From Liolophura sinensis (taxonomy: Eukaryota; Mollusca; Polyplacophora; Chitonida; Chitonidae), in contig NC_088295.1 in the NCBI RefSeq assembly GCF_032854445.1, positions 50,455,385-50,519,384 of the forward strand: DNA of 64,000 bases, in the 5' to 3' direction. Position numbers and translations under genes: made by a program. Below, in pieces: positions 50,901-61,700 of the stretch. Each line of letters starts with the position of its first letter. Position 1 is the stretch's first letter. The notes beneath the pieces were generated by a model that saw only the letters and a list, made by a program, of their open reading frames with translations, was not told the origin of the DNA and searched no databases.

Positions 50901-53900
50901 CTGACACATGGGTGTACACCTCCCCCTGACTTATGGATGTACACATCCCCTTGACACATGGATGTACACCTCTCCCTGACTCATGGATGTACACCTACCC
51001 CTGACACATGGATGTACACCTCCCCCTGACACATGGATGTACCCCTCCCCCTGACACATGGATGTACACCTCTCCCTGACACATGGATGTACCCCTCCCC
51101 CTGACTCATGGATGTACACCTCTCCCTGACACATGGATGTGCACCTCTGCCTGACACATGGATGTACACCTCTCCCTGACACATGGATGTACACCTCTCC
51201 CTGACACATGGATGTGCACCTCTGCCTGACACATGGATGTACACCTCCCCCTGACACATGGATGTACACCTCTCCCTGACACATGGATGTGCACCTCTGC
51301 CTGACACATGGATGTACACCTCCCCCTGACTCATGGATGTACACCTACCCCTGACACATGGATGTACACCTCCCCCTGACACATGGATGTACCCCTCCCC
51401 CTGACACATGGATGTACACCTCTCCCTGACACATGGATCTACCCCTCCCCCTGACTCATGGATGTACACCTCTCCCTGACACATGGATGTGCACCTCTGC
51501 CTGACACATGGATGTACACCTCTCCCTGACACATGGATGTACACCTCTCCCTGACACATGGATGTGCACCTCTGCCTGACACATGGATGTACACCTCCCC
51601 CTGACACATGGATGTACACCTCTCCCTGACACATGGATGTGCACCTCTGCCTGACACATGGATGTACACCTCCCCCTGACACATGGATGTACACCTCTCC
51701 CTGACACACGGATGTACACCTCTGCCTGACACATGGATGTACACCTCCCCCTCATTATAACTTGCTTCATCACATGTGATTGGATATCACACAGTCACAA
51801 CTAGATCCCCACTATTTCTCACCAAGCCATTCCACTACATATCTGTTCATACTTTGAAAAGATACTGAGAAGAAAACCTTCTGATTTTGTTTCTTCTCTA
51901 CACTGCCTCTCAGAGGGTTAGTTATCATGTGAAAAGAAATTTTCAACTGCTGCTGTCTATTTGTACATGTATTTAATGTATTAATGTTATTATTTCCCCT
52001 TTGTTCAGGGCGCGGAGCGTGGAACACCTGGGGGTACGAGGTGATGGTGTCTGACCCCCAGGGCAAGAACCTGTCGAACCTGACCTATGATCTGGAGCTG
52101 GTGATTCAGGGGCTGTCCCCTGGGGTAAAATACCATGTTAACATTAGGGCCACCTCACCTGAGGGGGACGGGCCCTGGTCAGAGGCGTTCATTGGCACAA
52201 CCCTCAAACACTGTGAGTTGGCTTAGAGTAAAACCTAAAATTGCATTTTGAAAAAATAGAGGGTAATTTGGTTAAATATGGCATTTTGATCTTCCACAAG
52301 ACCTATCATAATAGGTAAGATAGAGAAGCAGTTTTGTATTATAGTTAAGTATCAACAATTCTTTATTGTTTATTCTATAATGAACACATATATCTGCAGT
52401 GAAAAAGGCAGAATTTGGATGTGCTGATAAACTCTCAGTCTTGATCTCTGTGGGGACACGAAAGACTAAGGCTGCTCAATACAAGTACATATTAGAAGCC
52501 TGAAAGTGGTGTCAGTGGGGCTAATTGTTCAAAAGTACTGAAGCCTGAAAGTGATGTCCAGGGGCTAATTGTTCAAAAGTACTGAGTGTGTGAACGAGAC
52601 CTCTGCCCAATTGTGTTCCCAGAAATAAATAAATAAAATATAGTAGGACTTTATAGTTAACGAATAGTTCAGGCCAAAGTGCTAGTTACTTGGTGTTGAG
52701 ATGAGCCTGGTGGTACAACCTCTGAAAGTTTGACTTAACTTTTAATATATTTTTGAACAATTATGATGTTAAGCCAGAAGAATACACGTATACTTTGGAA
52801 CAACTGGGACATGTTTTATTGTGCAGCCGACATTACCTCAGGCATGTCCAGATTATGTCCCTTGACCAAGGATTACCTTGGTAATTTCTGCATACTGTCA
52901 GAATGCTGGTCTTGCACCTGATGAAAGGGAGAAGTAAAACACTTTGTTCAGGGAAAAAATGAATGGTTACTATAACATTTAAACTCTGTTACCCAGTGTA
53001 GATTCATATTTCACTGCTTTAATGACTAATTTTTCAGATGATATGGCCCCTGCTGTGATAATGGGAGTCAACTCTGTAATAATTAACACATCCATGGATG
53101 GACAAAGGCACCAGCTTGTGGGGAACTTCAGTAGCTGGGGAGTTGGAGGTGAGGACTGGCATTTATCACATCTCTAGATTAAACAATTAAGATTATCATA
53201 TATATGAGATTGCCCTTTGCTCCTCCCCTTTTTAAATAAAGTGAGACATCCAAAAGGCCATTTCATGCATACCCCAATGTATGGTTTTTGTGATTTTTTT
53301 TTTTACAGTTTTTTTTTTTACAGTGAATAAAAAGACATAAAGATTCTTTGATGAACTTTTTGAACAATACTGAATAGACTGAAGCGCAGTGACTCTACTT
53401 CATGAAAAACCATATTTGGAATCGGCACAAAATGGCCTTTTAGATGATGCATACTTTATTTAACGATGGACCAGTCGTTTAAAACATATTAATTTTCTGT
53501 GTATTGTTGTCTTGTTTACAGATGTCACATGGTACAAATCACACCTGTTCTGGACAGGCACTGGTGTAACCAAAGGTCACATCTTCACCGAGAGTCCGTT
53601 CTCTGTTGATTATTACTACATTGTTGATGCCTCTTGCCTGGCTTTTGATTGGCTAGGAAAAAAGCTCTATTGGTCCAATGTGAAGCAAATAGTGGTGAGT
53701 TGCAGACACATTAACCTTGTCCATAAAATGGCTTAAATAAATTAGCACATTTGGTCCTAGCTGTTTATTTTCAGTATTTACAGTTTTAAGTTTTTGAAAA
53801 TTTTGAAGTTGGAAAATTAAGTAGAAATGCTTGATGTCCATTGTATTGCTAATGCCAGTACAAATTAGTCAGTAATGATATGATATATTTATTTGATTGG

Positions 53901-55756
53901 TGTTTTCATTGTTCTCAAGAATATTTTTTATTACTTGAAGATGGTGAACAAAAATTAAGATGGATTATTCTTTGGCCTGTTTTAGATTCGTCGCTGTGAC
54001 ATGGGTGGCAGGAACTCTGAGATCGTGTACCCAACCTCAGCCAAACAGCTTGTGATTGACTCCCTCCAGGGGCGCCTCTACTGGGTAACCACCCATTCCG
54101 TTGAGACAGCCCACCTTAACGGGGATGACCCCTTGGAGTACTTTGCTGTGCCGCATTTTGCCGGCAGACAGATCCACAGCTTAGCACTAGACCATGAGAA
54201 GCACAACATCTACTGGTTGGTTCAGAGCTTTGAGAGCCAGGACTTGTACATGTCTCCAACTGTTGAACATGCTGTGGTGGATTTACCTGCCACAGTGAAG
54301 CGGGTGGGCAGGCTGAACAGTGTCAACAGGTGTGTGTAATCAACCAGGCCAGCAAATGGCTAGTCTATAGGATATTCTCTGCAGAGAAAAAGAAAGAAAC
54401 TAACTTTCAAATTTAGACTTGTACACAACACTGCTCACACTGTGTGGTCAAAATTGAAATCATTGACAGGGTTTAAAGAGGCTTCCAGGGTCAAGTTCTT
54501 GATACAGAATAAGTCCTTGAAAACCCTTGAATGTGTTACGTTAGATATTGCACTGTGTTGTAAATAGATAAATGTTTTTTTTTTTTTTTTTCGTACTTAT
54601 TTTTATTTGTACTTAAACGAAATATTACTTGATAAAGCGACCCTAAGATGTTATGTCCTTGAAAGATTTTCTTTCACTGGTAGGAACTGAGATACAGGAG
54701 GAGTCAAACTGCTTCCTGATCTTTATTTGGCTCTTTGACCTATCTTTTCATGCCCTCAAGCTAACTTTACCATTTTGATGTGAAGAATTGATGAAACTAC
54801 TGTATGCATATTTTTCATGGTTTCCAAAAATAAATTACTTAAAGAAGGTGAAAAATGTATAGCCCTTTTGAAAAACAAAAATCACAAACCATGAATATGT
54901 ATGTTTGTTCAGCTCTGCATTGTCTTGTTATACAGACAACCACCACTACAGATATTCAGCGGACGGCTGATCTGGGTGAACAAAATGAATGACCTGATGG
55001 TGAGTGACCTACGGGGGAACTACAGCGCTGTCATGAGACACGTCAGTGGGAATGTCAGCTCTGTGGTCGTCATCCACCCCTCCCTGCAGCCTTATCCAGG
55101 TAGGCCCACTGAAGAGAAAGCTATACATTGACATCCTCTACCCGAGATTTAGTGAGGGTGGAGAAAAGCCCCTATGTCCCTATCTCTGTAAGGGAATTTG
55201 TGTAACAGCTGAGCTCACACGGAATGAGTCATGTCAGGGATTTCTGAAAATAGTAAAAATGATAGAGCATTTGACTATAGTCAGAGGACTGAGGATATTG
55301 CCAGTGTTTTTTGCGATGGGCTGACTTGAGATTCCGCTCTAGCAGCATTTAAACATCATGTAAGTATGAGGCTGTAACAGGATGTACACAAACACACAAT
55401 CACCGCCACAGTGTATGTGGCATAGTCTTGAGTACGGTGTAAAACACCAGTCATAGAAATAAATCAAACTCACAATCAGGTGTTCTTCCAAAATACCCAT
55501 GTTAAAGTAATGCTGAGAATATCCATCTTATTTTTGAAGTGTATAATAGGGAAAACTCATGAAAAGAATGCTCTGATATGAACTCTGTTACAGAAGGGTT
55601 GTTAGTGGTGAAAAATGGTTTTAAATTACATGCAGTTTATTGTTAATGAGGTAAAATTTCACATGATTTTATGACCAATTTAGTACAGTGAAATTAGTAG
55701 CTGCTGAAAAACTTCCATGAAATTGTTGCTGTTTTGCATGCTATACGTGACAGTCT

Positions 55757-55787
<31 letters not shown>

Positions 55788-58700
55788 CATCTGTGTGTTT
55801 CAGCTGGTCTGGATGAGTCGTCTCTGGTGATCATCCCCTCAGCCATCTCAGAGGCTGCTGTACAGGTGACTGGGGACTGGAGCAGTTTTAATGTCACCTG
55901 GTTAGCCTCCAAGGAGGTCAACTACGGCCCAGTCATGTACAAACTGTCCCTAGAGGCTCCCAACCAGCAGTATGAACTGGTCAGTACTCAGTCAACTTAT
56001 AGCCAAAGTTATAAAACATAGGCAGGTTATTTGAAGAATAGTGCAACAATTGAGCGTGTAAACTTATTTTTCCTCCGTTGAACATTTTCGGACTTACTTT
56101 GAACTTTAAGATTTGGTCCACTTTTACAAAACTTCTTAAATCAGTCTGTCATTACCTTTCCCCTAGTGGACAACATCTTTTACAAAAAAGTTATGAAAAA
56201 TATGACATGAGAAGGATTGTGAAACTGTCCAACACACAATTTCTTCCAACTTTGTTTCTGGCTGTACAGTACTAATACTTTAAGTGATACCCTTTTGTTA
56301 AAGCAAAGTCAGTGCATATATTTAGCACACGTTGGGATTCAAGTTGAATATATCTTAGCAGTTTTGTGAATATTTTATAACTGAGACGTTAAAATAGCAT
56401 TTTTGTCGTAGATTAAGAAGAACACTTGGCATGAACTGGTTGGTATTCCACCCTTTTCCCTCTTCACGATATCCATCCAAGCATTCACCTACTGGGGTTA
56501 TGCCCCTTGGGTGACCCGTACATTGAGGTCACCTATGTCAGGTAAGTCTAGGAATCTTTTTGGATGTTCCACCCGGGAGACGAAGGGATTAATTTTAATT
56601 TTAAGTGTATCTCAATAAGATTATTAAGTTGTCCATTATTTTTTTGACATAATTGAAGGACTTCTCCACCCCCCACCCCCACCCCCCCCACCCCCCCGCC
56701 CACTCTCCTCCACCATCCATCTTATGTGTATCATCATGACACGTCTTTGAATGGCCTATTTTAATACCTCATAAATGAGTTAAAAAATGCAAAGTTTCTT
56801 ATATTACCTGAATTTTTTTCGTAAATTTATTTCATATAAGGTACTTTAATTAAGCAGGACTGTGTTAAAGGTGTCAAAACTGTATAGTTGTGGTGCTGTG
56901 TGGGTTCATATGTATGTCACAGAGTTTTGTCAAGGGATTCTGTATTCTTTCATGTTTCATCTACCCATTGTGTTAGAGTAAAACAGCAATGACATAATTA
57001 CCTAGTGTTTTTACACACCACATTTTGCCACCTGTCTGTTTCAGTTCCATCTCGACCTCTTACCCCTCGCGTTTACATCACCAGCAGAAAAGACGCCATG
57101 ACATCTCAGCTTTCTACAGCAGCTGATTTCCGTTGGTCGACCCCGCACAAAATCCACGGCATCATTGACCACCACATTGTTTTCTATCGCCATGCCAACA
57201 AAACTGGTCCGTGGACAAGTGTTCGTGTAGAGGCCTCCTCCAGGCATTTCATCCTTGACAATCTGGCTAGCAACTGTACTTACTATTTCCAGGTATATTT
57301 GTTATGCTCACTGGTGCAAGTTTGTCAGTTCAACGTAAAACTGTAACTAGTTTCTTAGACAGTTTAGAAATTTGATCTACATTTATGCTGTATGATCTTC
57401 TCTTTTAAATTAATTTTTTTCATAATTGGCCTTCCGTGAATGTAGGGTGGTTATTTTATTTGATTGATTTATCTATTTGAATGGTGTTTTACGCCATACT
57501 CAAGAATATTTCACTTTATCTATGACGGTGGCCAGCATTTTGGTGGGAGAAAACTGAGCAGAGCCAAGGGGAACCGACGAGCATCCGCAGGTTGCTGGCA
57601 GACCTTCCCACATATGGTTGGAGAGGAAAACAGCATGAGCTTGACTTGAATTCGCATCAGCTGCATTAGTGGAAGGCTCCTTGGTCAGTGCACCGTGCTG
57701 GCATTCTAACACATGCAGGCCATGGAGACCTCGGGTGGTTAATAAACTTTTGTCGTATGAATGTAGGATGATGATGTAACATTGTTTTCCTCATGTAGCT
57801 GCTATTTGTTGTAAGAAAAACTATATAGCTACGTGCAGCATATTTTCCTGTGATTAATGTTAAATGTCATTCACAAAATAATGCAAATGAGAAAAGGAGA
57901 AATAAAGAAGGAGAAGGAGAGAGATGGACAAAAAATGATATGTCAATTTAAAAAAAAAAAAAAGATTTATTTATTTATGGGGCTTGTATTGATGAATTTC
58001 CAGGCTGATTTCATGTCTTTTATGTTTACTGTTCATTACAGGTTCAGGCGTGTACAATGATTGGCTGTGGTCCAAGATCAAAGATCAAGGCTGCCGTCAC
58101 TGATGGTTAGATAATACACACAGGAAATCACACACAACTTGTGTAATAGTCGAAAAATGAATTTCCTTTGGAATGATCTTTGCTTATTTAAATCAGACAT
58201 AATGTCATAAAATTTCACGGAATTAGTACTGCTGTATGTGAAAATTCTCTTGATTAACAGTAAATCACGTTTTGACAAAACTTTTCACCAGCCAATCGCC
58301 ATTCTCTACAGCAGTTCCTGCAGTGTGATTAGTTGGTGGGAATTTACGTGAAATTATCCAATTTACTGTAATGATAAATAAGCGTATGTTGTTTTTTTAA
58401 AAAATGAGTTGTGTATACCCAAAGGCTTGATCTGCAAAATGTAAATAATTATTTGTATGTTTCATTTTAATAATTTGAAAACTGTCAACATTTACTCTGC
58501 TTGTCCTGAGTTTATTTACTGTTGAACTTTTTTACCCCCAAACAATGTATCTGTGTCATTTGTTTTTGTAGCTGAGAATCCTGTTCCGAAGTTGTTGATA
58601 GCATCAAGATCTGGACTTAGACTCGTAGAAGTAGAGGAGGGCCATAACAAATCAGTTACCATGGCGACTGGGTCTCCTCTGGCCATCACATACTTGGCAC

Positions 58701-61700
58701 AGGACATGAAGTTCTTCTGGATTGACGAGACCAACTCCCTGGTGGAAGGGGTCGGGGATAAAGATAGGCGGGTCACTCATGAGAGGAAGGTGAGAGTTGC
58801 CGGTTCAAATCCGGCTCATTCTGGGTTGGCTGCATTCTCACTTCAGGAGATTTGTGAGATATTGGTGTTCATACGGAACACTTCAGGTTTGAATGTATCA
58901 GATATTAATCTAACAGTGATTATTTGTCATTGAGTTACTTACCATGATGTGAAGCAGGACTGTAGGCAACATTTAGATTGTGAGTATATGTGTGGTGTCT
59001 TCACATAAAAGGCTAGCAAATTGATTATCAGACCAGTTACACTTAAGATTCCAGAGGTTCCAAAGGCTCTGGAAGCTCTGAGATTGCAGGCATTCAGAGA
59101 TGCATTATATGGTCATCTTGGTAATCTGGAAAATATTGGTTAGAAGTCCCATATACGTGTACATGTTGTGGCCTGTTCTGTAGGAATTGTCCCCACTCCT
59201 AGACACACGAAAAAATGGCCAACATCTTCTGTAGCTAGGAAGAATAATACCTTATTTATGGGATTTGCTTTTTGTCCAGCATGTGGTTACTTGTGCATCT
59301 GTATCATGACAGTGTAAAACACCAATCAAATAAAAATAAATAACTGTATCATCGTCAGATTTTGCTGCTGAATGGCACGGGTAAGGACATCACAGTGGAC
59401 TGGATCAGCCGGAGTCTCTACATCTCCCTACAGTACACAGAGGAGAGTGCCATCGTGTCCTACGACATAGAGAGACAGGAGCTGACACGGGTCATCAGTA
59501 GGCCCTACCCCATAGGCAGTGTCTTGGCAGACCCATTCTCAAGGTGGGATTGTGATGCAGGAATGGGGGTTACCCGGGTTAATGTCAGTGATATGCTGTA
59601 TGAGGCATCAGACCAAAGAATGAGTGAGAGAATGAGTGAATGAATGATTGAGGTATAATACGACATTGGCTGTATTTCCACCATATTGTGGCGATCATAG
59701 CAAAGTCATTAAGTCATAGCACATATAAATTATGGCCCTTGAAATCCTTTATGATACTTTTGTTGATGCCTTGAAATTTCTGATTTTTGGGAAGTACTTT
59801 CTTTATCAGTGATAAGTATCATGTTGCATTATGTGAAATGGATAAAAAATCAAGTATAAAGTATCCATTTGTCTACATATGAAGGATGGAAAGTCCTTGA
59901 ATGTGTTGAAAAGCACAGGATATTATGTCCTAGAAAGTCCTTCAAAAACATTTTCTTTTTCAGTTGATTATGGTTTGTTCATATAACCCTTATGATCTTG
60001 AAAAAAGACAATAGAAGCTAAATCTTGTACAGGATTTTTATCTATTGAAACAAAATAAAAGTTTCATTTAGCAGTATTATTTTCTGTTTGCAGTCAGTTA
60101 TTCTGGACAGAATCACAAGACAGCCGTTCTGGCTATTTGATGAAAGGGCGGATGGATGGTGAGGAAATCGCGGCAATGTTCTCTCCTGACAACCTAACCA
60201 CCAGGAGGCGCCGGCGTCAGGCAGCTGACAGCGCTGCGTGCAACTGTTCAACTCAGCCCCAGGTTGCGCCAGTCGTAGCTATTGACCACTCCATGAAAGG
60301 GACAACAAAACTGTATTTCATCAAAACTAATGGTATTGCCTTAGTTGCCACGGATACAGATGCTTGCCATTGCAATGTGGAGCTTCCCACAACCCCGCTT
60401 GATAGAAAAGGTGAGTCTTCCGTGTAAACTGATCTTAAATAAATTTACACCATTCAGCTTGTATACTAGTCTGCATGAAGGCTTCGTAAGTGGAATATAC
60501 AAGATTTGGTGATGTAAGATTATAAATTAAATCTGATGTGATGATGTCAGAAGGAAATCAGATAATGATCTTGACCTTGATGTTCAGGGGATGATGCCAT
60601 TCAGGCTCGTTGGATTAGTCTAGAAAAAAAAAGTGTGGCCAAGTAATGCATGTAAATCTGGCTCTCAGATTTATCATTTCAGCAAATTATTTCACCAAAA
60701 TGCATCTTTACGCAATAAACCTTTACAAATACGTTTCATTTTGTGTCTGCCCTGTTCTGAAAGGTATTATCCTCTTGTGTACTCACTCATTGTTCCCAGG
60801 CCTTCCCCCGGACTCTCTGACAGCTGATCATCTGAAGATCTACTGGTCCAAGTCTGATAGTGGTGTCCACAGTCTGGACAAAGCGAGCGGTCATCACTCA
60901 GTCATCTCACAACACACTGGGGTCACCTCCATACAGGCATACGGTCAACACCTACAGCCACTGCCAGGTGAAGGGGCAAATATTAAATGTATATAAAGTC
61001 AAAGAAATTAATGCTCTGCAGTCGAGCGTATTAGATGAACATCTGCCAGACTGTGTGGCATTTTTGTTTTGATTTTTTTTTCTGCTGAGCCTATGAATCT
61101 TTTAGTCAGTTAGTTGTCCAGCAATGTTGACCCATATCGTTTGGGCCATTTGTATATATGAGGAAATGCTTCTCTGGCATCACAAGATGATCTTACCATT
61201 AACCTTAGCTATAAACTGATTAGTTTCCTTTACTAGATTCCAATATTTTCAAATTTTATTTAATTGGACAGAGGCAGACGCCATAGTTGTGGAACGCTAG
61301 TGTTCATTGTTATTCCAGTTAATTTCATAGTAAAATGTGTGCTGTTATAATTATCATTCAATCTCAAGGCTATGACAAATAAAGGGCTGAGACTTTTAAT
61401 AAAAATGAAATTGGAAACAGTGACATAATTCTTGAAGTTACACCTTCATCCTCATTGAAGTGTTCATTTAATGGTGAGATAGTTGTTTTCAGCCTTTTCC
61501 CGTGTGTTACAGGAGCTGAGTGTTTAGACCCCAGCATTCAGAACAAATCCCTGGAGCTGATTGACATTGCGAATACCTCTCTGACCTTCAGACTTAGTAT
61601 AGCTGTCAGACCTGCCATGTGTCAGGCTATCTCTATGCCTGCCATCAAATACACCATCTACTACACAGAGCTGCTAGCTGACAGTCTGCAGCAGGCCAAG

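Noticed and set aside
49868-51773. Minus-strand open frames up to 242 codons rich in Cys, Gly, Val and His
   Set aside because: The 25-bp repeat translates to a 25-residue periodic peptide in all three minus frames. It lies within a ROS1 intron and has no start or splice support.
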